In this document: positions 8,502-20,591 of the stretch, in pieces
Numbering within the stretch: position 1 is the stretch's first letter
How the letters are laid out: the number at the start of each line of letters is the position of its first letter
NCBI RefSeq assembly: GCF_000754805.1
Contig: NZ_KN150731.1
Span: 4,741,642-4,805,641 of the forward strand
Reading direction: 5' to 3'
Source of the DNA: Yersinia frederiksenii ATCC 33641
GTDB taxonomy: Bacteria > Pseudomonadota > Gammaproteobacteria > Enterobacterales > Enterobacteriaceae
Length of the DNA: 64,000 bases
Notes under the pieces: generated by a model
Database searches by the model: none
What the model saw: the letters and a program-made list of their open reading frames with translations, nothing else
Told to the model about the DNA's origin: nothing
Made by a program: the position numbers and the translations under genes

Positions 8502-9407
8502 TTATATCAGCTTTTTCTGGGTCAATGACTCCAGTATTTTTAACGGGGATTGCTGAGGGTGCTTCATTCCGTCCACTGGCAGTAGGAAGGTCTGCTCCAA
8601 CATATATTGCCCACCCATTGCCGCATGGGGGGGTTGATCTGAAAAACAGATCCAACTGCTGCCCGAAGGGAAGTCAATGGCTTGTTGTTGACCATTCTTT
8701 TGATAATCCAAATCTGATTTCATCTTATCATGCAACTGCAGCATCAAATGATCGTAATGGCTGCGGCGGCGCTTGGTAATACCAACCTTATGTTGCAGCC
8801 AACTGCTAATAGGAGAATAGCTATCGAGCTGTGGCAAATAGCGGCTGGCAAGTTGTGTAAAATCTTCACCGACTCGCCATGATCGCGGTTCGCCATGAGG
8901 GTTGATATTGGTAAAAATTCGGATGATACGCTCGCCATAATTTGGCCGCGAAGGAAAAGCGTCAATATGTAAGCGGCTATCATCTTTACGCCACGATGTT
9001 TTCTCGCGCCAGGCGGTTACTGGATGTAGACGCAGACTGTTGGTTGGGTTGCGCAGGGCGGTAGTATATTCAGGCAATAATTGATTCACCAGACTGAGGC
9101 AACTCTGGTAGTAACGCTCAAGTAACTGGCGAGTTAATGCCGCTTTACTTGCATCAGTAACCCCGGTAAGTGTGCCTTCTTGTGGTTTAAAGCTGATATT
9201 TTTGCGTTTAACATCAACCAATGCAGGGTCGAGCAGTTGTTTTTCCTGCTCACTTAACTCAAAGGCCAGATGTGGTAAAAATAGCACTTTACCTTGCTCC
9301 AGCGCTTCGATGGCGCTGGTGCTTCCCGTGTTACTTTGATCCCAACTACTGTAGGGGAGCGTAAGAATCGATGAATCTAACGCATGACTTTGATTATAAT
9401 CGTTCAT
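8502..9407 (-). CDS. kdoO: Kdo 3-hydroxylase KdoO, Fe(II)/2-oxoglutarate dioxygenase
   Basis: A 301-residue cytoplasmic oxygenase that hydroxylates a 3-deoxy-D-manno-octulosonic acid (Kdo) residue of lipopolysaccharide to Ko. The iron-binding HxD motif is visible in LHIDAFPSRP, with a distal His in the PPHAAMGGQ segment and a following Arg-poor C-terminus. The family is known from Burkholderia and Yersinia. The start is taken at ATG 9407 rather than the TTG just upstream. A monocistronic unit is likely, with hairpins after the stop. Identification rests on the remembered KdoO signature. Confidence 0.82.
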   Translation of the reverse strand: MNDYNQSHALDSSILTLPYSSWDQSNTGSTSAIEALEQGKVLFLPHLAFELSEQEKQLLDPALVDVKRKNISFKPQEGTLTGVTDASKAALTRQLLERYYQSCLSLVNQLLPEYTTALRNPTNSLRLHPVTAWREKTSWRKDDSRLHIDAFPSRPNYGERIIRIFTNINPHGEPRSWRVGEDFTQLASRYLPQLDSYSPISSWLQHKVGITKRRRSHYDHLMLQLHDKMKSDLDYQKNGQQQAIDFPSGSSWICFSDQPPHAAMGGQYMLEQTFLLPVDGMKHPQQSPLKILESLTQKKLI

Positions 9408-9485
9408 CAACTATCCGCTTCTAGATATTAACTTTGTGGATCATAACTTTTTATTATAGGTAATGTGAGGTCTATAGCACAGATT

Positions 9486-9944
9486 TTAGATTTTGTTTGT
9501 CTTGGTTATCTGCACTAACGGCGGTAGCCGTCGCATAATAGGGGAGGATTTTACAATTGAAGTCTGGATTTCTGCATGCTCTGACCAGCGATCAATGATG
9601 GTATCCAATTGATCCATAGAGTGAATGTATAAACGGCTAACAAAACAGTCGTCACCAGCAACTTTATCACATTCAACACATTCCAACGTTTCCTTCATCA
9701 TCTCCTCAGTGATTCTCAGCATTCCTGCCAAAGGCTTCACACGTACAATAGCTTGTAAACCATAGCCAAAGGCCCGTTGGTCTAAATCTAAGGTATAACT
9801 ACGGATGATATTACGTTCTTCAAGGCGTCGTAGACGCTCGGATGTGCTGGGGGAGGAGAGGTTGACTTGCTGAGACAGGTCTTTCAGGGATATCCGTGCG
9901 TTCTCTGCTAAAATTGCAATCAATTGTTCATCAATTTTGTCCAC
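9486..9944 (-). CDS. Lrp/AsnC-family transcriptional regulator
   Basis: A 152-residue DNA-binding regulator. An N-terminal winged helix-turn-helix spans about residues 1-60 (LSQQVNLSSPSTSERLRRLEE), followed by the Lrp/AsnC effector-binding (RAM) domain at about 65-145. Such proteins form octamers and respond to amino acids. It starts at GTG 9944. It is transcribed in the same direction as kdoO, with an 78-base gap, so it could be co-transcribed, but no functional link is known. The specific ligand cannot be named from sequence. Confidence 0.85.
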   Translation of the reverse strand: MDKIDEQLIAILAENARISLKDLSQQVNLSSPSTSERLRRLEERNIIRSYTLDLDQRAFGYGLQAIVRVKPLAGMLRITEEMMKETLECVECDKVAGDDCFVSRLYIHSMDQLDTIIDRWSEHAEIQTSIVKSSPIMRRLPPLVQITKTNKI

Positions 9945-10204
9945 GCCTGTCGCCTCTTATCATTAGATACAATAGCGTTATTATAGGCATCATTTTGATT
10001 TATTAACGATATTTACCTAGCAAAAAGAATCTATCAGCTCAATAAAAGATCAGTTTTCGATTATCGTCAATGATGATAAAGATTGGCGATGGCCTCAATG
10101 AAAGCTGCTAATCATCAATGATTGAAAGCGTCTATTTTGGTTAAAAGATGAACTCATACCTCACCTCACCTGTGGTAGGGTATGAGTATGTTGTTGGTCG
10201 ACCA

Positions 10205-10738
10205 TTAATGTCGGATCGCCGATGTACTGGCTAGTGAAGCGGTATCATTCTGTTCATTGGTTCGTGTCGACTTTTTTTGTAGATAGGCTAAATCATAGAC
10301 ATCATAAAAGTCTATTTCACCTTTATTACTAATTATATTTTTAACCCGCAACTTAAAGTTATCACTGATATTTTTACTATTGAGTATTTCATCAATTGCT
10401 TGAGTTGATAATGCGCGACTAAAGAACCATTCACCGTTATAACAAACACGTAAATCAAGAATGCCAATATCTTCAAACTTAAATACTGGTTTGATTTCCA
10501 TCATCAGAACTGCTGACATCAAGATAAAGAACACAGTAAAGGCAATCATATAGCCAGTACCAAAGTAAGGTGTTAAGTACATCAAAACTAATACAAAAAA
10601 GTATGAAATCAGCATCGCCAGACAGAGGTAGGGGTGTTTGTAGACAAAATCGCTGTTAAATTTTAACCGACCATCTCTATTTTCTTTCTGATTTATTCTT
10701 GCGATGTCATCGATTAATATTTTTTTAATTATGTCCAT
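10205..10738 (-). CDS. ylaC: YlaC-family inner-membrane protein
   Basis: A 177-residue protein with an N-terminal soluble stretch, two close transmembrane segments (about 40-60 and 63-85), then a soluble C-terminal domain. The FEDIGILDLRVCYNGEW and KGEIDFYDVYDLA segments match E. coli YlaC, a membrane protein of unknown function. It is slightly longer than E. coli YlaC at the C-terminus. AAGG precedes ATG 10738. It appears monocistronic. Confidence 0.8.
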   Translation of the reverse strand: MDIIKKILIDDIARINQKENRDGRLKFNSDFVYKHPYLCLAMLISYFFVLVLMYLTPYFGTGYMIAFTVFFILMSAVLMMEIKPVFKFEDIGILDLRVCYNGEWFFSRALSTQAIDEILNSKNISDNFKLRVKNIISNKGEIDFYDVYDLAYLQKKSTRTNEQNDTASLASTSAIRH

Positions 10739-10890
10739 AATTATAACCTTGTGTTTAATAATGCGTAAAAATTAAACCATAATGGTTTGTTATAGGTTAG
10801 CATGAAAAGTTAAATTTAAGGTATATCAATTCGATGAATTTGTTTGCAAAACTGTTATAGCTAAGCAGGGAGATTATCACTATATAATTT

Positions 10891-10934
10891 ATTCATCAGG
10901 TGAAAGCAATCACTTCAACCTTCACCTGATGAAT
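10891..10934. terminator. Inverted repeat after the quinone oxidoreductase gene
   Basis: ATTCATCAGGTGAA (10891-10904) pairs with TTCACCTGATGAAT (10921-10934), a 14-base-pair stem with a 16-base loop. It lies between the leftward gene ending at 10970 and ylaC. There is no clear T-run. Confidence 0.55.
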
Positions 10935-10969
10935 CTTCATAATACAGGTAATTATAGGCCAAAACTGCG

Positions 10970-11980
10970 CTAAGTGGTCAGGACAATTTTGCCAATATGC
11001 GTACTACTTTCCATTAATGCATGGGCCTTGGCTGCGGCTTCCAATGGGAACGTCTGGAATATTTGTGGCTTTATTTTGTTCTCACCCAACAGGGGCCAAA
11101 CTTGTTGTTCCAGCTCTTTGGCGATGAGTGCTTTTTCTACCACACTGCGTGAGCGTAAGGTAGAACCTGTATGTGTGAGACGTTTTAGCAGCATCAACAT
11201 CAAGTTAAGATCTTTGGCATTACCATGCTGCGTACCAATTTGAACAATACGACCATTCATCGCTGCAGCTTCATAGTTACGTGCGACATAATCGCCAGCA
11301 ATTAAATCAATAATGACATCAGCACCTTTCCCGGCAGTGGCTCGCTTGGTTTCAGCGACAAAGTCTTCGGTATGATAATTAATGGCAATATCGGCACCTA
11401 GCATCAGGCATGCCTGACGTTTCTCTTCGGACCCTACGGTGACAATAACTGTTTTTGCACCGAATGCCTTACTTAATAAAATGGCAGTGGTCCCTATACC
11501 AGAAGAGCCTCCGTGAATTAATACCGTTTCACCGGCTGTAAAATGGCCGCGCTGAAATAAATTGGCCCACACGGTGAAGAATGTTTCTGGCAGAGCTGCG
11601 GCTTCTATTTCTGTCAGGTTGTCGGGAATAAGCAAAGCATTGGTTTCATGTATGACACAGTACTGGGCATAGCCACCCCCCGCGATGAGCCCACAGACTT
11701 TATCTCCAATCTTAAAGCGGCTGACATCGGCGGCAAGGGCCACTACTACACCTGCGACTTCTAGCCCTGGAATATCTGACGCTCCGGGCGGTGGAGCATA
11801 TTGTCCGCGACGCTGCATGACATCAGGGCGGTTAACTCCAGCGGCTGAAACCTTAACCAATATTTCACCCGCAGCGGGCATAGGTGTCGGTCTTTTTACT
11901 GGGGTAAGAACTTCTGGACCGCCAGCTTGAGCGATTTCAATCGCGACCATATTTACCGGCAGATGCGTTAACGATGTCAT
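10970..11980 (-). CDS. Zinc-free NAD(P)H:quinone oxidoreductase, PIG3-like
   Basis: A 336-residue medium-chain dehydrogenase/reductase. It has an N-terminal GroES-like domain (GVNRPDVMQRRGQYAPPPG) and a Rossmann NAD(P)-binding domain with the motif IHGGSSGIGTTAI. The catalytic zinc Cys ligands of alcohol dehydrogenases are absent, as in quinone oxidoreductases. The sequence resembles the PIG3 branch. The AGGA ribosome site supports ATG 11980. It probably reduces quinones with one- or two-electron chemistry in the cytoplasm. It is a single gene followed by an inverted repeat. Confidence 0.82.
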   Translation of the reverse strand: MTSLTHLPVNMVAIEIAQAGGPEVLTPVKRPTPMPAAGEILVKVSAAGVNRPDVMQRRGQYAPPPGASDIPGLEVAGVVVALAADVSRFKIGDKVCGLIAGGGYAQYCVIHETNALLIPDNLTEIEAAALPETFFTVWANLFQRGHFTAGETVLIHGGSSGIGTTAILLSKAFGAKTVIVTVGSEEKRQACLMLGADIAINYHTEDFVAETKRATAGKGADVIIDLIAGDYVARNYEAAAMNGRIVQIGTQHGNAKDLNLMLMLLKRLTHTGSTLRSRSVVEKALIAKELEQQVWPLLGENKIKPQIFQTFPLEAAAKAHALMESSTHIGKIVLTT

Positions 11981-12130
11981 AATATTCCTCTTGTCGCATG
12001 AAGATACTAAGTCAATAGCGATGCTAATAACCGAATGACTATCTTAGACCCGCAATAAAAATAGTTCATGGCGAGAATGTGCTTAAGTGATGACGATATT
12101 ATAAGAGCTTGAGGGTATCGCAGGAGTAGA

Positions 12131-12262
12131 AAACAAAAAAACGCCCGATAGGGTGGGCGCATAAATTTGCAAAGGAGTCGTACATGTATGACTTACTGCA
12201 TGGCGACAATCAAGACTAAGAGATGTTAGAACACTTTGATACTAGGAGGGTTCCTCTTGAGA
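12131..12262 (-). ncRNA. Candidate small transcript ending in an intrinsic terminator
   Basis: On the - strand, CGCCC/GGGCG (12155-12159 with 12142-12146) is followed by a run of seven U's, a classic intrinsic terminator. The autotransporter gene upstream already has its own terminator at 12329-12352, so this second one implies a separate short leftward transcript, with TATA-like elements (TATACC, TATATC) near 12265-12275. No ORF fits it on that strand. On the + strand there is an 11-codon ORF with an AAAGGAG site at 12184. The transcript is inferred only. Confidence 0.3.
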
Positions 12263-12328
12263 GGATATAGGTATAAATCCGAAATCGCAGGAAGTGGCTG
12301 CTGAATTTATTCCACCCTTATAAAGACA

Positions 12329-12352
12329 AAACCGGGCTTAGTTGCCCGGTTT
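12329..12352 (-). terminator. Terminator of the autotransporter gene
   Basis: AAACCGGGC (12329-12337) pairs with GCCCGGTTT (12344-12352), followed on the - strand by TTTTGTCTTT, directly after the stop of the 12367-14658 gene. Confidence 0.75.
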
Positions 12353-12366
12353 AAATAGTTAAGGAT

Positions 12367-14658
12367 TTACCATTCCCAACGTAAACCGGCATTCACCTGC
12401 CAGTTAGTGTTGACATCCCCACCGGCGGATTTTTCTACATCGAGGTAGAAACGTGAGTTATTCTCTTTGGTTAACTGGATATTGGTACCAATACCGTAAG
12501 TTATCCAGCTATCATCCCCACCTTGTTTTGTCGTTAGCGTAGTGTCTTTGCCTAGCACGGTGACACTACGATCACCTGCAAATTCATGCAGCAAGTCGGC
12601 TTTCAGATAAATATCATTATTGCTATTGTCTTCGAACCGGTGTCCTACACGTACTCCGGCACGGCCAATCACACTATTAATATTATCTTGATTCACTTCT
12701 AGTCCACTACTGGTGGTGTAGTTGGCTTTATTGATATAGGTGTAAACCAACTGTCCTTGAGGTTCGATAAAGTTACCGTTATCCAGTGAGAATTCACGAC
12801 CATATTCAGCACTTGCGCTCCAAGACCAGTTACTCCCAGCACCATATCCGCCAGCACCGAATGTATTTTGGTAATCAAAGTGATTCTTCAGATGGCTATA
12901 CTTCAATACCAAATCAACATAGTCTTGTTTTTCATGCCGCTGCCACGAACCATAAATAGTACCGCCGTAACTTTTATTATCGCCAGAGCCGTAAGTAAAT
13001 TCTGATTTTCCATCTAGATAATGTGCGGCAATACCTTTAGTCCATATTCCATGTTCATTTTCATCTTTGTTGTCATAACCTAACTGATAGAAGTGGTATT
13101 GGTTTTTAAAGTAGCTGCCATGCTTACTTTTCATTTCACCCCCTTTATAACGCAACCAAAGTCCATATTCCTGTTGGTCATTTCTTAATTCACCCAGTCG
13201 CTTGTTAAGGCTATCAATTTCAAGGCGAGCGGTGGCTGTGGCATAATTAAGGCTAGCATTAGCCATCACCGTGTGACTAGGAGCACTCAGTTGTTTATCA
13301 ATTTTGGTTATGTACCAGTTAGTGCCATATTGGCTTGCTGGGTCACCGGGTTTAATATCTGAGCGGAGAATAGGTTTATAGTCATAAACATATTCGTTGG
13401 TAATATCGATCTGCTCGTAAGGCTTAAAGGTGATATTATTGGCGGCATCGGCAACCCAAATGTCTTCACTTAAATCTGCAAATTTATTGGCATTCAAGGC
13501 TTCAATATAGTGAGAGCCACCTGTGCTGCTGCTGACAACTTCAATAAAGTCGCTGCCATTTTTACACTGACCATCCGTTTTACTGGTATTTACATCAATC
13601 AGGAAAATACCATTATTCCCTTTCAAGTCATAAATTTTGACGCTCTCATTCTGGCTTTTATTTGTATGTAGGTTGAAACCATGTAAGTTAACTACACCGT
13701 CTTTTTGTAAGTTTAGCGCACTGATCTCAGCATTTAATTCATCGGGTATCCAATGGGCTTTATTCATTAAAGTCACATCCAGTGCTCCGATCCATGCATT
13801 AGAGGTTGTATCGTAGAAGTTCACTTCATGACCATGCCAATAGGAGTCCGCACCATTGAACACTGCGGTAATACCGCCACCTCCTTCAGCGGCATCATCG
13901 CCAAGATCCATATTTCCCAGTACATTGAGTCTATATTGACCAGTTTGGTTGACGGTTACCTGACCTCCATACTTACCGCTAATTGCGTCACTTTTAGCAC
14001 CACCTTCAGGATATGTATTATTATGCTCTAATAATTCCAAGAAATTTTTAGTGTAAGTGTTGATATAAATATCGCCACTATTGGCAGTAATACTTGTACC
14101 CTCGTCTTTTGCATATAAACCATTGTTTGCCGTGGTTGCTGTGCCTGTCCCACTGGTATCCATTTCCACCAGAGAGTTAATATAAACTTTCCCGTTAATT
14201 GTGATGTTGGAACCGTTAGCGGCTAACAGTGCCGTACTATTATTGTGGCCATCACCAACGACCAGACTATTTATAAAGCTGAAGTTATTTAATGAGATTG
14301 TATTATTTTTCTGGGCAGACAAACCAAAGAATGCAGTATACCCCTCAGGGTTTAATATATTATTCCCGTGTATATTGACGAAATAATCACCGATGTGATA
14401 ATTTTCATCATCAGTTTCCGCTTGAGCAATATAGACCTCTAGTGCTGGATTAGGGTTGTCAACACTAATGTTGGCGCTATAGTTACCGTCAGTAGCAATG
14501 ACATCAGAGAGGTTAAATGACTGTGGATCAATCTTGGTAGAGGTGTAAAATAAATCAGAACTTCCAGCCATGCCGTATCCAGAGCATATTATATTGCTAA
14601 TAAGGATAGGCAGAATTAGTGGTCTGATTTTCTTTAATTTATTCTTCCAAGAATACAT
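12367..14658 (-). CDS. Type V autotransporter (adhesin-like passenger, unknown ligand)
   Basis: A 763-residue secreted/outer-membrane protein. A signal peptide at the N-terminus (basic KNKLKK, then a hydrophobic run ending near YGMA) is followed by a passenger of about 420 residues rich in Asn, Thr and Gly with beta-helix character. The autotransporter barrel starts near GLWLRYKGGEM (about residue 500) and ends in LRWEW, an aromatic C-terminus as BAM requires. GGAG precedes ATG 14658. Low GC and an AT-rich upstream region suggest acquired DNA. No protease motif was seen, so it is more likely an adhesin than an enzyme. Confidence 0.85.
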   Translation of the reverse strand: MYSWKNKLKKIRPLILPILISNIICSGYGMAGSSDLFYTSTKIDPQSFNLSDVIATDGNYSANISVDNPNPALEVYIAQAETDDENYHIGDYFVNIHGNNILNPEGYTAFFGLSAQKNNTISLNNFSFINSLVVGDGHNNSTALLAANGSNITINGKVYINSLVEMDTSGTGTATTANNGLYAKDEGTSITANSGDIYINTYTKNFLELLEHNNTYPEGGAKSDAISGKYGGQVTVNQTGQYRLNVLGNMDLGDDAAEGGGGITAVFNGADSYWHGHEVNFYDTTSNAWIGALDVTLMNKAHWIPDELNAEISALNLQKDGVVNLHGFNLHTNKSQNESVKIYDLKGNNGIFLIDVNTSKTDGQCKNGSDFIEVVSSSTGGSHYIEALNANKFADLSEDIWVADAANNITFKPYEQIDITNEYVYDYKPILRSDIKPGDPASQYGTNWYITKIDKQLSAPSHTVMANASLNYATATARLEIDSLNKRLGELRNDQQEYGLWLRYKGGEMKSKHGSYFKNQYHFYQLGYDNKDENEHGIWTKGIAAHYLDGKSEFTYGSGDNKSYGGTIYGSWQRHEKQDYVDLVLKYSHLKNHFDYQNTFGAGGYGAGSNWSWSASAEYGREFSLDNGNFIEPQGQLVYTYINKANYTTSSGLEVNQDNINSVIGRAGVRVGHRFEDNSNNDIYLKADLLHEFAGDRSVTVLGKDTTLTTKQGGDDSWITYGIGTNIQLTKENNSRFYLDVEKSAGGDVNTNWQVNAGLRWEW

Positions 14659-15034
14659 GTTTATAAACTCCGAAATTTAAAAGAATATAAAGCAGGCATA
14701 TAGTTATATTAAGGCCAGTTAACTGTGGTAATAATAGAGCCGACAATAACTGACGTGTGCAATATGAATAATATATTGCGCACTATGTCATTTTGTAAAA
14801 TAAATTGATTATGTCAATATGCTACAATAGTAATAATACATAATTTTACATTTGTGTCTAAGTTGTTTTATGAGTGTAATCAGTATGATGTAATTTCTAT
14901 TTATTTTTTACGTTACCACCTATGATGGTTGTTTGTATTTATTTTTGGTTTTTATGGTGGAGATTAAAGAGGTGTAAAATAGTTAATTTGTTATATGGAT
15001 TAATAATGTTCCCATGTCATTAAGTTCTGTCGCT
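14659..15034. other. AT-rich intergenic region upstream of the autotransporter
   Basis: About 375 bases with no supported gene, very AT-rich, as expected for an H-NS-bound promoter of an acquired surface protein. No specific site can be called. Confidence 0.5.
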
Positions 15035-15073
15035 ATAAAATCCAGGAATGTAAATGACAAGCCTGGATTTTAT
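15035..15073 (-). terminator. Terminator after lacZ
   Basis: ATAAAATCCAGG (15035-15046) pairs with CCTGGATTTTAT (15062-15073), a 12-base-pair stem. It starts 10 bases beyond the lacZ stop. The stem end supplies a U-rich strand on the - strand. Confidence 0.65.
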
Positions 15074-15082
15074 ACGACCTGA

Positions 15083-18268
<3,186 letters not shown>

Positions 18269-18287
18269 TTAGTCAGCGATAAAAATA

Positions 18288-18308
18288 AATGTTATGCGCT
18301 CACAATTT
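18288..18308 (-). promoter_or_regulatory. lacO: lac operator (LacI binding site)
   Basis: Read on the - strand, this is AATTGTGAGCGCATAACATT. It matches the E. coli O1 operator in the whole left half (AATTGTGAGC) and keeps the ATAACA core of the right half. It lies about 56 bases upstream of the lacZ start, downstream of a TTTACT -35-like hexamer. Confidence 0.85.
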
Positions 18309-18341
18309 AGATGCCACCAAGATGAATTCAGCGGAAAGTAA

Positions 18342-18383
18342 AGTAAACAGCGGCGGGTTAAATAGTCGAGAGTGATCGCATTT
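18342..18383 (-). promoter_or_regulatory. Probable lacZ promoter -35 and CRP half-site
   Basis: On the - strand a TTTACT hexamer (18347-18342) sits about 40 bases before the operator, with only a weak -10 (CATCTT). Further upstream AAATGCGATC (18383-18374) fits the left half of the CRP consensus; its centre is about 74 bases from the operator centre, against 72.5 in E. coli. The right half-site is poor, so catabolite control is plausible but unproven. Confidence 0.45.
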
Positions 18384-19416
18384 ATTCACTTTCATGCGCT
18401 TTAGGATTAAATATGGCAGTGGTTTGGCGTATCGTCAGTTCGGTGGCCAACAGTAAAGACTCAGAAGGGGGCTCAATGGTGTGGTGCAGTCTGACAATCA
18501 GGCGAGAAACACTCTCTTCGCCTAATAATTTAAAGTTTTGCCTGATAGTCGTCAGTGGGGGCTGAAAGTAGGCACTGTCAGCGGTGTCATCATAACCAAT
18601 CACAGAAACTTGGCCTGGCACATCAATATTGTGCTCATGCAGGGCACGTAGTACTCCTAGCGCCATTTGGTCGTTAGCAACTAAAATGGCACTAAAGGGT
18701 GTATTGCTGATCAGCAGTTTCTGTGTTGCCTGATAACCACTCTGTGCATTCCATTCGCCATAATAGACCGCCTGTGGCACTAATGAGGCTGTACTGAGTG
18801 CTTGTAACCACCCCTGACAACGTAATTGAGCAGAAATAGTCTCTTTCGGCCCGCAAATAAACACGATTTGTTGATGGCCTAATGCTATGAGGTGCTCAGC
18901 CCCCTGAATTGCCCCTAATTTAGGATCAAATAAAACACTAAACGCGGCGGATTGCGGGTCTACATCAAGAAAAAGTGCCGGGGTATCAACACATTGTTGG
19001 GCAATTTTCTGGCTGCGCTTTGGTTTTAAAGGAACATTAACTAAAATGCCATCAACCCGTTGAGCCAATAGCTCATTGATAGCTTGTTGGCAGGCATGTT
19101 CACTGTGGTCATCAACCATAGCAATAACAACGTTGTACCCTAATTCACGAGCTTTCCGTTTAATTGCCGCCGCTATCTGTGAGGGGGCGTGCAAGGAGAG
19201 GTCCGTGGTGGCTAACCCTAGTGTCTGGCTATGTTTACCAGCAAGTTGCTGGGCAACCCGGTTTGGGACGTAACTGAGCTCAGCCATCGCCAACTCCACC
19301 TTATGGCGAGTTTTAGGCGAAACATGCAGTGCCTGGTTTAGAACGCGTGATACGGTTTGATATGAAACACCAGCCTGGCGTGCGACATCATCTAAAGTGG
19401 CAGACTTGGCTTTCAT
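18382..19416 (-). CDS. lacI: Lactose operon repressor LacI
   Basis: A 344-residue LacI/GalR-family repressor. The N-terminal helix-turn-helix (residues 7-26) has the recognition helix SYQTVSR, the same Tyr-Gln...Arg as E. coli LacI, which explains the matching operator. A hinge helix (RVAQQLAG) and a periplasmic-binding-protein-like inducer domain follow. The leucine-rich C-terminal tetramerisation helix of E. coli LacI (360 residues) is absent, so it is probably dimeric and does not loop DNA. AGGA precedes ATG 19416. The stop lies 150 bases before lacZ. Confidence 0.93.
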   Translation of the reverse strand: MKAKSATLDDVARQAGVSYQTVSRVLNQALHVSPKTRHKVELAMAELSYVPNRVAQQLAGKHSQTLGLATTDLSLHAPSQIAAAIKRKARELGYNVVIAMVDDHSEHACQQAINELLAQRVDGILVNVPLKPKRSQKIAQQCVDTPALFLDVDPQSAAFSVLFDPKLGAIQGAEHLIALGHQQIVFICGPKETISAQLRCQGWLQALSTASLVPQAVYYGEWNAQSGYQATQKLLISNTPFSAILVANDQMALGVLRALHEHNIDVPGQVSVIGYDDTADSAYFQPPLTTIRQNFKLLGEESVSRLIVRLHHTIEPPSESLLLATELTIRQTTAIFNPKAHESE

Positions 19417-19719
19417 GTATTCCTCTCAGGTATAGACGGGCGCTTATTATAGCAAATTCAATAGATAAACTTTCAGCAGCTACCCGCAAAGATGAAGAAA
19501 ATAGCCTGTTGAAGATATTTTTACTCTGTTGAGACTAAAAACACCGCAGTGCCACCACCTATTAATAATAATTCTGATAATTATTCTGAGTAAAACAAAG
19601 CCTCAAGAGTATAATAAATAGCTTTTTTGGCTTTATTTTAGTCATGCAAACAAGAATCTTCAGTTTGCTCGCTAAAAAGAGTTGCTATTAAAAGCCGGTC
19701 ATGAGTTAATGCGTCTCGG
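19417..19719. other. AT-rich gap between lacI and the cold-shock leader
   Basis: No gene or clear site is seen. It should contain the divergent promoters of lacI and the cold-shock gene. Confidence 0.4.
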
Positions 19720-19895
19720 CCTGTGGTACAGACCTATTTATGCACGACATCTTGAGTAAAGTGGTTCATATTTAAAGCGTTATCGTTGATAGCTCTTCAC
19801 TGACGAATTTCCTTCATAGTGCCTCCATAAGTAACGACTGATAACCGGCTATAACACGCCCATGGTGGCAAAATTTTTTAATAAAGGAAATACAC
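19720..19895 (+). promoter_or_regulatory. Long cspA-type 5' leader (RNA thermosensor)
   Basis: The leader resembles that of E. coli cspA: GGTACAGACC corresponds to the cold box, and GTTATCGTTGATA (about 19779-19791) is a conserved leader segment, followed about 80 bases later by AATAAAGGAAATACAC before the start. In E. coli this leader refolds at low temperature to expose the ribosome site. Identification is from remembered similarity; the transcription start is not visible. Confidence 0.65.
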
Positions 19896-20108
19896 ATGTC
19901 TAACATGATGAAAGGTCAAGTAAAGTGGTTCAACGAGTCTAAAGGCTTCGGTTTCATCACTCCAGCTGATGGCAGCAAAGACGTGTTCGTTCACTTCTCT
20001 GCAATCCAAGATCAAGGCTTCAAGACCCTGGCTGAAGGCCAGAATGTACAGTTCTCTATCGAGAACGGTGCTAAAGGTCCGTCTGCAGCAAACGTAACTG
20101 CAATCTAA
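19896..20108 (+). CDS. Cold-shock protein, CspA family
   Basis: A 70-residue single cold-shock (OB-fold) domain. It carries both RNA-binding motifs, KGFGFI (RNP1) and VFVHF (RNP2). It acts as an RNA chaperone and antiterminator in the cytoplasm. The body resembles CspC/CspE, but the 70-residue length and the long leader resemble cold-induced CspA. AAAGGA precedes ATG 19896. A strong terminator follows 20 bases after the stop. The exact paralogue is not assigned. Confidence 0.95.
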   Translation: MSNMMKGQVKWFNESKGFGFITPADGSKDVFVHFSAIQDQGFKTLAEGQNVQFSIENGAKGPSAANVTAI

Positions 20109-20127
20109 TTGGCCTTTGGCTGATTAT

Positions 20128-20155
20128 AAAAAAACCCGCTAAGGCGGGTTTTTTA
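20128..20155 (+). terminator. Terminator of the cold-shock gene
   Basis: AAAACCCGC, loop TAAG, GCGGGTTTTTT: a textbook intrinsic terminator with a six-T tail. The A-run on the left makes it potentially bidirectional. Confidence 0.9.
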
Positions 20156-20352
20156 CTTTCTAGTGCCAAGCTAAAATCAAATTCATTAATTTGTCCTCTA
20201 CTCTGCTTTCTGATTCCCCCAACTTATCCCTTACGTGAATACTTCCCTTCAATATTTTCATCAAAAGCATACCGTTGTATCCGCGTAAACCTTATCATTC
20301 TCACCTGATTCTGTACTACACTAGCAACATTGATTTAATCAAAGGTAATATC

Positions 20353-20544
20353 ATGAAAGTTAATGATCGGGTGACAGTAAAAACCGATGGCGGCCCACGG
20401 CGTGAAGGGGTTGTTTTAGAAGTTGAACAATTTAGTGAGGGCGTCATGTACTTGGTTTCGCTAGAGGATTATCCAGCGGGCGTCTGGTTCTTTAATGAAA
20501 TTGACAGCCATGATGGCACTTTTGTTGAGCCACTACATCAGTAA
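20353..20544 (+). CDS. dsrB: DsrB family small protein
   Basis: A 63-residue cytoplasmic protein matching E. coli DsrB (62 residues) over nearly the whole length: [26 protein letters not shown] and WFFNE are shared. ATG 20353 is chosen over the upstream ATG at 20275 because it matches the family start and has AAAGG before it. In E. coli the neighbouring gene is under RpoS/RcsA-linked control; the biochemical role is unknown. It probably folds as an SH3-like barrel (inference). Confidence 0.9.
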   Translation: MKVNDRVTVKTDGGPRREGVVLEVEQFSEGVMYLVSLEDYPAGVWFFNEIDSHDGTFVEPLHQ

Positions 20545-20591
20545 CTTCTTTGGCCTCTTTATCTGGCAGCAGTTTATCGAACAGCCATAAA

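Noticed and set aside
8744-8983. Short antisense-frame ORFs over kdoO
   Set aside because: Shadow frames of kdoO with no domain or ribosome site.
12184-12219. 11-codon ORF with AAAGGAG site
   Set aside because: Too short and without context to call a gene; kept only as part of the small-RNA observation.
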